Notes: a model not told the origin generated them from the letters alone. Positions 1 to 11,804 are shown, counted from the first letter of the stretch. The stretch: DNA of 64,000 bases from Acanthaster planci (GCF_001949145.1 NW_019091410.1:347971-411970); one strand, 5' to 3'. Numbers and translations are program-made.

Positions 1-299
1 ATTTTCTGTTTTGATTTATTCATCTATTTCTTGACTATTTCCTTCATTAATTATTTTCTGTTTTGATTTATTTATCTATTTCTTTGCCTAATTTTATTTA
101 TTAATTATTTTTCTTATTTGACCCAAACCAAAATACAAACAAGCGACGCCAACTATTCCCAATACAACCATTATTTTTTAAACACAAATTACATTACACA
201 TTTCAAACCATTAACTATACATTACTTGAAAAAACAAAGCAAAAAAAGAAGTAAAAAAGTAGGAACCCTGTGTCGACAGCCCTGAAGAAACCCCCAGTT

Positions 300-704
300 C
301 TATAAAATAAATTGTCTCAACGCTTCTAATTTTTCCGCCTGCTGCAACTCAAAACATAAAAATGTGGAAAGGTCAAGAATGGCCATGGCCAAATGCGCGT
401 AGTGTAAAGATAATTCCTGATTTTGTTGCACTTCGTATACCCATGTATCAATACACTCTTCAAGTCTATCGTTACACAGCTCCTCCAACATGTCCCTTAA
501 AAACCAGTCTAGCAGAGTTTCTTTTTCCTCCATGATACATATGTGTTGGGTTTGTGAGGGGTGGTCGATGGCACACCCCCCAAATCTGCTTGCAATAAAA
601 CTAGGAAACATTAAATTAATGAACATTGCTACATGTGTATACAGACAGATCGTAGCCTCCGTGAAGAGGTCCTCGTTGGGTGGGCGACAGGAACAATGGC
701 CAGG
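300..704 (-). CDS. Hypothetical ORF with hydrophobic segment and GCAIDHPSQ motif
   Basis: An open minus-strand frame runs about 134 codons from just after a stop at 705-707. Its first ATG is at 626, but conserved-looking sequence lies upstream of it, so the true start is probably further upstream or in another exon. The order is: a short Cys/Pro region, a hydrophobic stretch (around TICLYTHVAMFINLMF), a GCAIDHPSQTQHIC motif whose Cys and His could bind metal, then a Glu/Leu-rich helical region to the stop. The hydrophobic segment and DHP motif recur in the ORF at 1696-2046, so the two are related copies. I do not recognise the family. The neighbouring frame (705-983, minus) ends in a Pro-rich segment like the one before the second copy, which suggests a frameshift or intron between them. 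Confidence 0.45.
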   Translation of the reverse strand, partial: PGHCSCRPPNEDLFTEATICLYTHVAMFINLMFPSFIASRFGGCAIDHPSQTQHICIMEEKETLLDWFLRDMLEELCNDRLEECIDTWVYEVQQNQELSLHYAHLAMAILDLSTFLCFELQQAEKLEALRQFIL

Positions 705-983
705 TTATGTAGAGGGGCGACTGGTGGCTCCTGCGCGGGGGCCATGGCTGGGCTCTAATATTTTTGGAGGTTTTAGTGGTGCAGTCATTCTTTGTTCAAG
801 CAACGCTCTTTTCCTCGATTCCTCTTCCAAAGGCACGTGAGCCATGGGGGCCTGTTCCATTTCTTGACGAAATTCAGAGACAGTATTAAGGCTGCCGGCC
901 ATATCCCAACTATGCGTGGGTCTACACGACGGCAATGCGTTGCATTGGGGGGACCAAGGGGCGTGTGTTTGATGACCAGCCAT
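705..983 (-). CDS. Possible upstream part of the 300-704 ORF (Pro-rich, partial)
   Basis: A 92-codon minus-strand frame ends exactly where the 300-704 frame opens, but in a different phase. Its C-terminal part contains LEEESRKRALLEQRM followed by TAPLKPPKILEP. The related copy at 1696-2046 also has a Pro-rich APPLKP segment directly before its hydrophobic helix. This frame may therefore be the N-terminal part of the same gene, now separated by a frameshift or a short intron. No function can be assigned. Confidence 0.3.
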   Translation of the reverse strand: MAGHQTHAPWSPQCNALPSCRPTHSWDMAGSLNTVSEFRQEMEQAPMAHVPLEEESRKRALLEQRMTAPLKPPKILEPSHGPRAGATSRPST

Positions 984-1220
984 CTTTCGCGATTGAACGT
1001 CTTCCAGAAAATACCACTTTCACGATGTTCCACTCGCTTTTATTATTTCATTTTCTTGAGTGAGATATTGCGCAATAGCCCGTAATATCGCGTGATGTCA
1101 TTCTTAAGAGGATGACTCATCATTTTTCAACAAAAAGATTATCATTTTATGGACATGACATAGCATGACGTCAAATTTTAAAAAAATAAATCACATAGAT
1201 TCTGTTCCTTTTGATCGACC

Positions 1221-1619
1221 TTAAATGGTTTTACCCCTTAAAACTTTACTTCGGGTATAAAAATTCATAGGCTCCAATCGAAATATTACATCGTTGACAC
1301 TCTGGAGAAGTCTTTCAATCGTGGCTTCTTTATAATAACGCCGTTTCCACTGCACCAAGGCGTAAAAACATTGCCCCCACAAATTAAATCTGTTTTCTTC
1401 TTTATGCCTAAATAAATCGGCGCTGGAAAGACCGAGAGACATCAAAAGTTCCTTCCACGGTTTCGTCTTTGATTCGTCCTGTTCTTTGACGAGATTACCA
1501 GCCAGTTCAGCTAGCTGTCGCTCCGTTACTTCGGAGGCCAGATACATTAATCGTGTAGGCCGACAGTTTGGGATTTTGCTCTCCATATTTATCTCTCGAT
1601 CTGCTACCTTTCGAATCAA
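1221..1619 (-). CDS. Death-domain-like protein (132 aa)
   Basis: A 132-codon minus-strand ORF. Residues of roughly 30-115 follow the Death-domain pattern: ERQLAELAGNL (helix 1), PWKELLMSLGLSSADL (the WK-L-LGLS-DL core of helices 2-3), LWGQCFYALVQW (helix 5), and EATIERLLQSVNDV (helix 6, with AT followed by L--L). Death domains form homotypic complexes in apoptotic and innate immune signalling, so an adaptor or regulator role would follow if this is expressed. It lies downstream, in the minus direction, of the Pro-rich/hydrophobic/DHP ORF at 1696-2046 in another phase. The two may be exons or frame-shifted parts of one gene: Pro-rich region, membrane-like helix, then Death domain. The assignment rests on pattern only. 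Confidence 0.5.
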   Translation of the reverse strand: MIRKVADREINMESKIPNCRPTRLMYLASEVTERQLAELAGNLVKEQDESKTKPWKELLMSLGLSSADLFRHKEENRFNLWGQCFYALVQWKRRYYKEATIERLLQSVNDVIFRLEPMNFYTRSKVLRGKTI

Positions 1620-1695
1620 ATATTCATTTGAACTACAGCGTCAAAATCATCGCCTTAAACATTTTCTCTCAACCCCGAATTTTATTTTTTAGTGT

Positions 1696-2046
1696 TTACC
1701 TCTCGGACGGGTTGTTGCATGTCTCCCCGCGACTCATTAACTTCTTCCCCCTGGGAGTTTGCAAGGGGTGATCGGTGATGCACCCCTTGCATCTGCTCCC
1801 AACAAACCCTCTGAATATTCCATTGATGTACATGGCTACAAGGGCAAATAACAAAATGGTCACCTCTGCAAAGAGGTTGTCATCGAGCGCGAGTGGTTTC
1901 AATGGCGGGGCAATGGGAACGGGGGCGGGGCTGGGTGGAGGAGTCAGCACCACAGGAGCAGGGCTAGGCAGGGGAGTCACAATCATAGTGGGAGCCAGGC
2001 TGGGTGGAGATGGTGTGGAGTCAGTGACGGGGGGGGGATATGACCA
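1696..2046 (-). CDS. Pro-rich ORF with hydrophobic helix and GCITDHP motif
   Basis: An open minus-strand frame of about 117 codons; the first ATG is at 1986, with open Pro-rich sequence upstream. It begins with a proline-rich stalk (repeats like PPPSPAPVPIAPPLKP), then DDNLFAEVTILLFALVAMYI, a likely membrane helix or buried helix, then a GCITDHPLQT motif and a basic tail. The helix and DHP motif parallel those in 300-704, which indicates a tandem duplication. No signal peptide is obvious. The Death-like ORF follows at 1619-1221 and may belong to the same gene. The function is unknown. Confidence 0.45.
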   Translation of the reverse strand, partial: WSYPPPVTDSTPSPPSLAPTMIVTPLPSPAPVVLTPPPSPAPVPIAPPLKPLALDDNLFAEVTILLFALVAMYINGIFRGFVGSRCKGCITDHPLQTPRGKKLMSRGETCNNPSER

Positions 2047-2049
2047 TCA

Positions 2050-5000
2050 AACACCTTGTCGTCATCTTCCTATAAAAGGAAATAATACATATCTGTTTTA
2101 CTTTACTTTCCCAACAGTGTCCAACTCTCAAAAACTTTCTGATCCACCTGTGGTGAACCTGCCGTTTCATATTGGCAACAACCTCATCACAATATACAAG
2201 ATCTACATCTTGTATAGAGAATCCCTCACCATTTATGGGCAGATTTCAGGATGCAGTGATCAGTTCACTCCCCATTTTGGCAGACGCTGTTACTGCAGCT
2301 GCCAGTCGCATTCTTGACGCAAAGCTCCTCTTCCCTTCTCCTTTTTCATGTGTTGCAGTCTTTGGGCAGCATTTAGCTACAGTGTGACATTGGTTATATT
2401 TTCACCCAAAAAACCAAGCCAAGTCTGGGCCAGGCATTCTACTTGTAAATCATTCCAGTGTAATATAATGTACATGTATGTAAATCACCTTACCCTGTGA
2501 ATATAGCAGACTTCTGTCTAAAATGTACTGGTACCAGAATGTGTATGTACAGTGGACTACAAGATGAAAAATCCAAGGCTACAAGAAAAACAGAACATTA
2601 TCTTTGGTCTGACCTAGAATACATATGCATGTGATGGACTCGACCCTTTCCTCTCCAAAACAATGGAAATGAAATTTAGATTTTGAATGTACATGTACTA
2701 GGATAGTGATTATGCTAGGCCGCACAGCCTTGTATGTTTGCTGCCATTTGGGTCATGCACCACCAGTCAAAAATGCATGGGAATATTTGGACCAGTCCAG
2801 GGATAAATTACACCGATTTCTCCAATGTACCACCTTGTTTATCAACTGATTTAGCTGCTCAAACAGACAAGTGTCATTTGTAGTGTCTCGGGCTTTGACT
2901 GTCTAAGCCACCTAAGAAGCATTTTGCGAGTTAACTTTGACCAAAATCTGGTACACTAAGTTCTTTAAATTCAAGTGAACATACATGTAACAACCTAAAT
3001 TCTGCTTTAAAACCTCATGATTCAGGGCAAGCATTTGCTTAGTTACATACACTGTTCTCAATGAATGAGAAGGGCACAAGGGAACCAGTCCATTCCAGAG
3101 ATGGTGGTCCCTTTGCAAAAGTTTACCCCGAATCACGAGGTATAGCAACAGTGTCTTTAGTCTGGGGAATTCAAATCGTTATGTTTATGTGCAGTCAGAT
3201 ACCTGAGTGCACCAGATTTAATTCAAATTTAACGTGCAAACGGCTTATTACAAGTACGTAACCACTGGCACTTCTGGAAGAATGTAATTGTATTTGTTTT
3301 TGAAGTTAACTTAACATCTTCAGTGGTAGCAACCAAGTATGAAAAGGTTTTGCCTTCGGGGGGGGGGGGAAGTCTTCATTCCTTTTGCTCCTTCATGCTT
3401 TAGTAAGTCCATTTGAGTGGGCAAAGATAACGAGCATTGGGCAACCAAATCAAGAGTATATTCTCGTTTTAATGTACTTTTAATTTCAAGATTGTAAAGA
3501 AAGGAACCCAATTACACAATTGGCAAATGTTCAGGCTGGATTTCCCGCTTTTAATTATTTGCATTGTGAGTTTGCTTACTTGGATTGGAAACTCTACCAA
3601 GAACTAATCGTGCAGTTTACATGATTTCTCCACTACAAATCTACTTGGAAGTAACTTGTAACTTGTACATTGCCCAGCCCCCCCCCCCATATTGCCACAC
3701 TTTGTAATATGGCACACACTTGGCACACTCCTTGCAAGCAGTGCTTTTGGTAATCAGTTGTCAGGTGGGAGGCCATACTGGTGACTGGTTTCTGGGCTGC
3801 TGGTCATGTGCCCTGACTTCTCCAAAGTCACTTCTGTTATAAATGCCGGTGGCAGAACTGAAGTAAGATGCTACGTTAGCAGCCTTGCCTTTTGTCAGTA
3901 AAAAAAACTTAATAAGCCGACTATGGTGGCATGAGCTGACGTTTTTGTTGAGAATACCATTTTTGTAGCAGTATTGAAACAGAGTTTTAATAACAGGCTG
4001 CAAATTCAATAAGTGGGGCTTTATAAAAATCTTCCTTGAGACTTGTATACAAGATGTAAGATCTGTTGTGGCACAGGTCTTAATCACTTTTAATATGCAT
4101 TCCACATGAACATTTGCCAAGAAGTGGACAGTATTGAGTTGATGTGTCTTTGCTCAACTCAAGAAATAATGGAAATGGGGGAAGAAACTTTTCTTACTCT
4201 TCCCATTCAATGTTTTGTTATTTAGGTCATTTCAAGATAACCATTGAGTGGCCCAACAGATGCGTATTGGAAAGTATTTGGTTTAAATAACAGATTTAGA
4301 AAATGTTATGTCAGATGGAGCAAATGAATTGAGATTGTCTCCACTGGACAAAATTTCATCCAGGGAAATTGCAATGTTTCCGAGATGTCTCACCAGTGGA
4401 CATAGGAAAGTTGTGGGGTTTTTCCTTAGTGCTTGAGTACCTACTCGGCATCGCACTTAATTGGAAGAAAAACTAGATTGGATGGTCTATGTTTGATTCA
4501 AGAAGGACTTGAAGGAGGTGCCCGATCCTTGGAATGACCCAACTTCAGGGTGTCATGCCACTCCAGGCGCTGCCTTGATGTGGTGTGACGGAGAAGGCAT
4601 AACCCCACACTGCGGTATGGGTGCTCTCTCAAGCATAAAGGGTGCTAACGTGAAGCAGACTACATGAAGTTAACCTGCATCGGTCTCGGCCATTTTGTTT
4701 GACCATCTCTTTGGCACAGTATTAGGAGGCCAATACACCCTCCAAGACACATCGGCCTCAAGTACTCCTTTAAAAAAGTAGTGACTGTATACATGTATAA
4801 TTATGTACCCATATGTATTACATAGTTGTTACTTTACAGAAAAGGGGTGATTATAAGTACAGATGTGTTTCACAAGAATAAACACGTGCACAATGTAAAA
4901 ACAGGAACGATACCCCTTTCCGTTCTAGTACATTTAAAAAAAACCAATGAACTAGTGCAGACCACAAAGTCCTTGCCATCGAGGATGACCTGAAAGTGTA

Positions 5001-5060
5001 ACTGATAGAGCAACTTAATTGCACAGTTTGGAAGTGAATGAAGTAAAACCGTTATGAACT
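2050..5060. other. No gene recognised
   Basis: AT-rich sequence with simple homopolymer runs (G at 3360-3369, C at 3679-3687) and ACATGT-type simple sequence. The largest frame (3761-4120, minus, 119 codons) has no recognisable motif and may be chance. I see no RNA gene or repeat family here. Confidence 0.5.
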
Positions 5061-5067
5061 GTACAAC

Positions 5068-5208
5068 TTAATACCAGTCCGTATTTTCCATCTCATTGTC
5101 TGATCCTGCACCCCCCTCAGCAGTGTGGTGTGCTACATCGTCAGCTTGGTGGTGTGGGGCATGTGGTCGGTATGGATACGGCTCAACACCATGCTCCATC
5201 ATGGCCAC
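5068..5208 (-). CDS. Possible last exon of an unidentified minus-strand gene
   Basis: A short minus-strand frame ends at a TAA (5068-5070). It encodes a polar, His/Pro/acid-rich tail: AMMEHGVEPYPYRPHAPHH at the start and GSDNEMENTDWY at the end. Upstream, an in-frame stop at 5218-5220 means that a coding exon would have to begin at the AG just after 5208. That acceptor has only a weak pyrimidine tract. Composition and codon use look more coding-like than the surroundings, but no other exon of the same gene is identified. It could be a chance ORF. Confidence 0.25.
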   Translation of the reverse strand: MAMMEHGVEPYPYRPHAPHHQADDVAHHTAEGGAGSDNEMENTDWY

Positions 5209-6195
5209 ACTGGCCCATCACCTTTGATGCAATTTTAGGCTACATTGTCAGACGACATGTAGTATTCGCATCACTCTCACTGTAAGAATTAAAAATCTCA
5301 TATTCTGCACTTAAAGTATGTATTTCAAACAATGTACATGTAGTTTTGAGCTTTTGTCCCTTGATATTTTGTGTATGGAAAGCCTGATGACAAAAAGTCT
5401 GATTATGACTCAGGTGGCCAACAAACACTACCTTGTACATGTACGTGTATCATTGGATAGCTAGCGCATACAGTGAAACCCCATCCCTGAATGGCATCAG
5501 TTCACATATACCGGTATGCACACAGAAAGTTGCCCTCATTTATTTCAATTAGACCTTAATTGACAATTTTAAAGTTTAAAAATGAATACTTAAGTCATTC
5601 TGGTAGATCACAATCTGGTACTCAAATTTTCTTGTCAGTGGTGACTTGTATTACTGTATGAGGTTTGTACATACATGGACATGTACACTGGTATGTCAGC
5701 TCTGACCTACGTACGTTTTGAGTTCATAGTCACATTGTTAGTCTTTTGTCCTCAAAATTGTCCAAGGTTCACTGTAGCTGCCTTATGCCTTAGAAGACTG
5801 CTCCCAAATTTTCTTTCATCACTTGGCTCACTGGAGCCCGATCTTTAAACAACAGTGGTTCACACTCTTGGCCCATCTTTTACCCATTTTTTATTTCAGT
5901 GACTTGACTCTGGAGTTTATTTTTTTTTTTAGCTACAACTGATCAAAGGCGTAACACAACACAATTCAGACCAAAAAAAAAAAGATCTATGTGTATTTCT
6001 TGGAAAATGCTTGGAACACATGGGCATTGACTACTTCTCTACAGTGCCACATGGCAGTCCATACATTCAGTGCCCCTCTGTCTTGACACGGAAGTAGTCA
6101 ATACAAACGTATTTGTGGCAGCCGTTGCAAACTCTTGGGGTCCTCCTCCTCTATACCGGTAGACGCAGTCTGCATCCTCCGGTCTGCACCGGGGC

Positions 6196-6345
6196 TGCAG
6201 GCGCTCACACGGCCACCTCCTTACCCACTTAAAGGAAGGCATCAATGGTATGTTGCCTGGAGCATTTCTGGGTGTGGCCGTCAGATGTCTATCTGTGGCA
6301 TTGTAAGAGACGCGGTAAGTTCCTCAGGGAAATCACGTCATGTCG
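6196..6345. repeat. Dispersed repeat, copy 1 (second copy at 13692-13845)
   Basis: This segment aligns by eye with 13692-13845. Shared blocks include GGCCAC, the region around ACTTAA-GAAGGC, TGGTA-GTTG and GATGTCTATCTGTGG, followed by similar spacing to CATT-AGA. It is a diverged interspersed repeat of unknown class. One copy abuts the polymerase relic. Confidence 0.5.
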
Positions 6346-6497
6346 TTCTGCTGCGAGGATTCAACTGCTTATAGGTGCATTTGTTATTAGTTTTATCCAG
6401 GGCGATCTCGTCTCTTTCATAATGCATCTTTGTGTCAATGTCTTCTTTGGTGTCACATTGAGGCAGAGCAGAACTCTTTTTAATTTTTAGGAAGGTG

Positions 6498-7860
6498 TTA
6501 ATGTATTCGGTGAAAGGACCACCAAATTTGGTGAAAGGAGCATATTGTTTTCTTTGCTGAAAGTACCATGTGGTACGCCCAAACACAAAGACCCGGCTCG
6601 CTTGGTTTCATTTGGATCTCGTCATCAGCAGCCAGTAACCATCTGTACAAGTGTTTCTTTATGACATTGACGTCGTACTTACTGGAGTTGAATCCGATGG
6701 CGGGCATTTTGCGCAGGTAGTCGTTCAACTCCTGACGCAGGTTTTCCATGTAGCCTATCTGGGAAGGGACTTGTCGTCTAGGTAGTGGTCATCTTCCAGT
6801 TAGTGGATGCGGATGAATGCACCCTCAAACAGGTACAACCTGCGTTCGTAGGCCTCTTCACCGATCTTGTACATGTAGACCAGCATGTTCTTCACAAGTT
6901 CAGCCGGGTTGCCATCCATCACGAAGCATTTCATGTCCTCGAAACCAGGAACATTGCTGGCTACACTGACGCTGATCAGTTCGTGGCGGTCACACCAGGT
7001 TAGCTTTCCGTCGTGGTCTGCGTCTCCAGGCAACTGCTCAAAATAACACTTTTCAATGTCAATACCCATTTCAGCCAGTTTGTCAAAGACTGACTTGCAC
7101 AGGGCGTAAACACCACCCAGAAACTTGTGCCTTACATTGGCATCGCACTTGGGCTCCTGGCATTGGAGGTTGAAGGTTTTAGTAAACATTATCCTACATT
7201 TCTGACACTCGAACACCCGGCTATACGCGTTCATATCGGCAATGTACGAGAAGTGGTTACCATACAGGTTTACGCGTAGCGTGGTCGAGTACTTCTGAAA
7301 TGAACGGTGCGCTTTAACATCGCCTTAGGACTTTGGTTCACGCGTGGCACCGAAGTCGGTGTCGAGAGGCTGTACACCTGGATTTTTACCTCGAGCAGGT
7401 CTTCCGCCATGGCCAGATTGTCCAACGTCATACCTTTGGGGAGTTGGCTCAAAGTGCGCCGTGGTGATGTGACTTCTCACTGAATTAGTACGGGTGAATG
7501 CCTTTCCACACACAGGACATCGGTGCTCTTTTCTGCCGTCCCTGGTGGAAGGGAGAGCTCAAAGTGCAGGAGCATGCCAGTGGCTGCAGCCGGGCTGGTC
7601 TTCATCCACGATGGCGACGGAAAGGGGATGTTGGATCGGGTCAGCTGTTGCCATATTCTTGGGCTCGGGTTTGGCACTATGGTGATGCTGACACAGATGG
7701 TGCCACATGTTATCCCGTCGCTTGAATGTTGCATCGCACACGTGACAGGAAAATCCCTTTGTAGTGTCGTGCAGGTTGGCGTGATGCCGCATAGAATTTC
7801 GTCGGGTAAACTTCTTTTCGCACTCCGGACATTGGTAGACACTGCCCGGTCTCTCGGCAT
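6498..7860 (-). pseudogene. Zinc-finger / family-B DNA polymerase relic (virus-like or Polinton-like element), broken
   Basis: Minus-strand fragments in several frames, read from high to low coordinates. First come three C2H2 zinc fingers (about 7840-7455; for example CPECEKKFTRRN, CHVCDATFKRRD and CPVCGKAFTRTN, each with following His residues), with an in-frame stop between fingers two and three. Next is a KGMTLDNLAMAEDLLEVKIQ segment (7452-7270). After a shift comes another Cys-rich knuckle and an exonuclease-region block (7234-6800). Last is a block containing GFNSSKYDVNVIK (6749-6498), which resembles the Exo II motif of protein-primed or viral family-B polymerases. The acidic Exo I motif and all polymerase motifs are absent. 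Such zinc-finger plus polymerase proteins occur in DNA mobile elements and viruses integrated in invertebrate genomes. Frameshifts, stops and truncation indicate a dead copy. Confidence 0.6.
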
Positions 7861-7939
7861 TTTTCCCTTGGAGCTGGGGGGAGGAACTGCTATTTTTCTG
7901 AAACCTCTTAGGTTCTGTTTGAGTGAAAATACAAATTAA

Positions 7940-9200
7940 AGGGAGTTAACCCGGTATATCCCAGACCATACAGAAGTTGAGAAAAAATTGAGTACACATT
8001 TTTTTACAACCTTTTTGGATTAAAATTAAAATAAAACGAACATAATTTTTTTTAATTACTGTTTTTTTAAATCAACATATGTAGCATATATGCTACAGAA
8101 GTTAATAATGACTTGAATTTAAATATTATACACATGAAGATATGCTTCAAAAACACATAGTGTCCTCAACAGTGACACAACTTTGTCATACATGTAACAT
8201 TTGGGATGGGTAAAGGTAGGGGTTCCATTATGTGAGTACTGTAGTTCTTTTGATTTTACATAAAGTATGTAACGCACTGCACTGCTTTGGTTTTTTTGGG
8301 ACAAGCCATCTTTCCTGACTACTTCAAACCAGACTGATGTCCTTTTGGAATGATGTCCCATTTTTTGAAGGGTGGGGGAGAGGGGGGTATTTCAACATGT
8401 TGCACAATATCAATGGAAAACAATGACATCATCATGACATCGTGACATCAACCCTAAAAATAGATTGATTGATAAATAAAAAAACCTGTTTCTGTCGTAA
8501 TGATACCAATGCTTCATTTACAAGTCTTGGAATGGATGTTTATTGAATTCACTGCCTTTATCTGTGTGAATCATCACAGGAAGTTGCTTGCCATCCAGGC
8601 CTGCATTATTCAAGAATAATATCAGGACTGATAAGAACAATATTTATAAAGTGTTTACACCAAACATCAAAGCACTGTACATGAAAAAAAACTAGGAATT
8701 ACGTAGGTAGGTTTTATTCAGCTGTTCATTGAAGTGGTGATAGATGGGGCTGCCCTGTTTTGGGTTGGACTAAAATGCCTATTCACACACACTGCCTGTA
8801 AACTAAATCTTGATTCACCTCACGTTTGGTTATATACACTAACCCTCTCAAAGTGGCATTCTGCCAAAAAAACGTGTTCTGTTTTCCGTACCATATGCAA
8901 GTTAATTGAGGGTGATCTTTTAACATGTTTAACTTCTGCTGGGAAACCATGACTAGTTACTCTGCATTGAGATGGCACATTGTTAAAGAACCCGCATGCC
9001 ACTTTGAGCCCGGCTGGCACTTCTGGGGCTGAAAGGGTTATTTCACTGCTGGTGTTTAATTAAAGTTGTCTTTCATCTCTCCACCTTTCATTAGATGTGT
9101 TGAATTCCTGCTTTCCCAATCTGTTGGACCAAGTTCCTTTACATTTCTCGTACTCGTGTATCATTCTGCTATTCTTCCTCCTCCCTGAAGTCTTTTAGAA
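7940..9200. other. No gene recognised
   Basis: AT-rich sequence with poly-A/T runs. Only chance-level frames are visible. The stretch at 8838-9045 has imperfectly inverted ends (TAACCCT-type at both sides with a shared CAAAGTGGCAT block) and may be an old transposon remnant. Confidence 0.4.
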
Positions 9201-9272
9201 CCTACATTGGTCTTTTTCTGCTCCCTGACATCGAAGCCATACAACTCACTTTGGCCTGGACTTCATCCCTAG

Positions 9273-9505
9273 GGAAGGTCATCTCTACGTGTACTCAACT
9301 ACATGTACGTGGTGGTGCCCATCAACACTGGCTGTCACACCCTTACTACATGCCCACACCACCAGCCCTTGACTGCCATCACAGGGCAAAGCCTGAATAC
9401 TGACTACACATTCACCATCAAAACTGCTAGCCGTCAGGTCATTCTTACAGTGGTAGAGGTGGACTTTGAAGATTGAGAGAGCGGGGTAGTTGCCAGTATC
9501 GAACA
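9273..9505 (+). CDS. Coding-like exon of unidentified plus-strand gene (possibly decayed)
   Basis: An exon-like block bounded by an AG at about 9272 and a good donor (GAACAG|GTGAGT, ending near 9507). The open frame encodes VLNYMYVVVPINTGCH, then LTAITGQSLNTDYTFTIKTA and VILTVVEVDFED, an alternating hydrophobic pattern typical of an extracellular beta-rich domain. A TGA interrupts the frame a short distance before the donor, so either another frame or an earlier donor is used, or the gene is damaged. I do not recognise the family. Further coding-like blocks follow at 10087-10310, 10913-11030 and 11805-12050. Confidence 0.3.
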
Positions 9506-10086
9506 GGTGAGTCACAAATTGAAACCGAAAAGAAATTTAAGTAAGTTGAGATGTTAAAGTACCTTGAGTCCAATCATTGAATGACAATAATGTGAGTCAC
9601 AAAAGAATCATTTTTTCCCCCACGTAAGTCTGTTTTTAACTTTAGGCAAATGTGAAATTGCTGCAAATTCCATGTTGTTAGAAGTTTCAGAAATTGCTTT
9701 AGTTGAAATGCGTTCATCATTTGCAAAATTTGCAGCATTAAAATTTGATCTGTCTGTAAATTACATTAGTGCTCATTTCTTTGAATGGTTTCACAGTGAT
9801 ACGTACATTGTCAAAGCTTTTTGACAATCAGGAAACCTGCATAGGCCCATATGTGTTTTAAAGAATGATATATATAATGTACATACAGGTTGAAGCTGTA
9901 TTTATCAATGGAGGGCTGTGTGCTGAGGCATGAGACATCTACCGAGGATGGTTCATACTTGGTACAAAAACAGTTAAACGCATTTTAACCTTGGCATATT
10001 TCGCATTCAAGTGTTTGCAACATCAAATTCACATTTGTACTCACCTGATGAAAATACCTATCTGCCGTTTTTATCCTTGTTACAGG

Positions 10087-10310
10087 CTAGCTGCCAGGGA
10101 CATCACGCCACCGTCGCTCGGTGTCAAACAGCACTTTCTGTTGGTGTGGGAACAACTGCAGGCTCCTTCTTGGCCATTACGACTACGGCGTCAGCGTTGA
10201 CCAACCCACTCGACATCACATCCCATGAAACCTTTGCGGTATCAGTTACTGCCCTGGTTGATGGACAGGAGGGTCTTCCAATGGTCTCAACACTGAGAAC
10301 TTGACCAGAT
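10087..10310 (+). CDS. Coding-like exon, same unidentified plus-strand gene
   Basis: Starts after a TTACAG acceptor and ends at an ACCAGATG|GTGAGA donor. One frame reads TTTASALTNPLDITSHETFA and AVSVTALVDGQEGLPMVSTL, again with a beta-domain look. A TGA falls just before the donor, as in the previous block. That repeated defect argues for decay or for my having the wrong frame. A second frame (DITPPSLGVKQHFLLVWEQL) is open in the first half. Confidence 0.28.
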
Positions 10311-10912
10311 GGTGAGAGAAATTTAAGTATAGCTTAAGTCTGTAATATGGGAATGTGTGCTGGACCAAGGACCTTTTTATTGCCATCCATAAATACCTTT
10401 TCAGTCAGTGAAAGGAAGTCAATGTACAAAAAATACCGTTTTTGTTCAAGAAGCTTACTTTCATATTTGGGCACCCCCCCTCCATTCTATGGTATATTCC
10501 TTGTGGATGTAGTCTAGAAGAATCTCCTTTTCTGGGCTTGTAAAACGAGACTGATAGGCATAATTGTTCATCAAATCTCATTATACTGACCATCTAAATC
10601 TCAAGGCTATTTGAGCAGAGTTCATTTGAGTTTATACATTAAGTTAGGTCTTAAGACATTTTCAGTACTCACCCTCAAGTTCAACTGGGGGATTATAGAT
10701 AGTGGTAACGAAAATCCTCCCTCAGATACCAGCTATGTGGAAATTGCAGTCAAGGGACCTTTGATTCAACTGATGACTTTCATGAGTGCTGAGGTTAGAC
10801 AGCCAAAGCCGAGCTGGATTTGAACCTGGGGCAAGCACCTTCTTTTTTTTTTTACGGCCAACCTTATCCCATTAATTCATTTCTGTGGTGTACAATTCCT
10901 CCAGGTACAGGA

Positions 10913-11030
10913 CATCACCATCTTCCAGACCTGCCTTAGGACAGCTTTCACCACCTAGCACCCATCCACATTGCCTCCGGCCATCCTGGTGTTCCGTATC
11001 CTCAACACCCACCGCCATATGTAAGGTAAG
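10913..11030 (+). CDS. Possible exon of the same plus-strand gene
   Basis: The sequence between an acceptor (ATTCCTCCAG) and a strong donor (TAAG|GTAAGT) is GC-richer than its surroundings. Its frames are short and no motif is recognisable. It is included because both splice sites are good and it lies between the other exon-like blocks. Confidence 0.2.
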
Positions 11031-11804
11031 TCCACTTCTTAACAGATCTGATACTTTTTGGTTGGTTTAAAGAGCCAGGCTTTTTTGGGGACCGTCACAA
11101 AGCTGCCCCACTCTTGACTTTTCTAAAACACGGCTGACATGTACAGACACTCTTTATGTGTACACCAGTGAAAGTTCATTTTGAACCATCTATGCGTTAT
11201 TATCCTAAATGGCCCATTTGCATCGCAACGCAACATCACTCCGTAGACTTGCACACATTGTAGAAATACTTCCACCCATGGTTGTACGTTTAGTTGGGTG
11301 CCATCAAAACTGTGACATCCATGGAGCTAGTTTTCAGGCGTTGATTTCTATGGGTACTGTCAGTTTATTGGAATTTTAGGTCCGTGGTCTGATTGATCTC
11401 GCTGGCAGTACGCCCTCAGTTGTTCAGAAGGGCAATCTACTCTACCAAAGGTTGAGAAAAGGTCCGTTGTTATGAATACCACTATAAAGGATATCAAATA
11501 GTTTTTAAGGAGTGACTTACAAATCAAACACAATTTACTATGGGCAATGCCAGTTCGGTCTATATCGAGTCCTTTCGCAAGTAATAGGGTGAACAATGAT
11601 AAAGGAATCCTTTTGTCAGAACTCAATTTCAGGTTGACTTGTGATTGAGTTTCAGGGATTTCAGGTCAGTCAGGCCCATCTACAGCACCAGCAGTTTTGT
11701 ATGAAATAAGGTGTAAACATGAGACCATGCAAGAATTGTGGAAGTTTCAGGAATGTCTTTTTTCCTGCTCCGTTTCATTCTTAGCTTATTTTTGTTCCCA
11801 CAGA

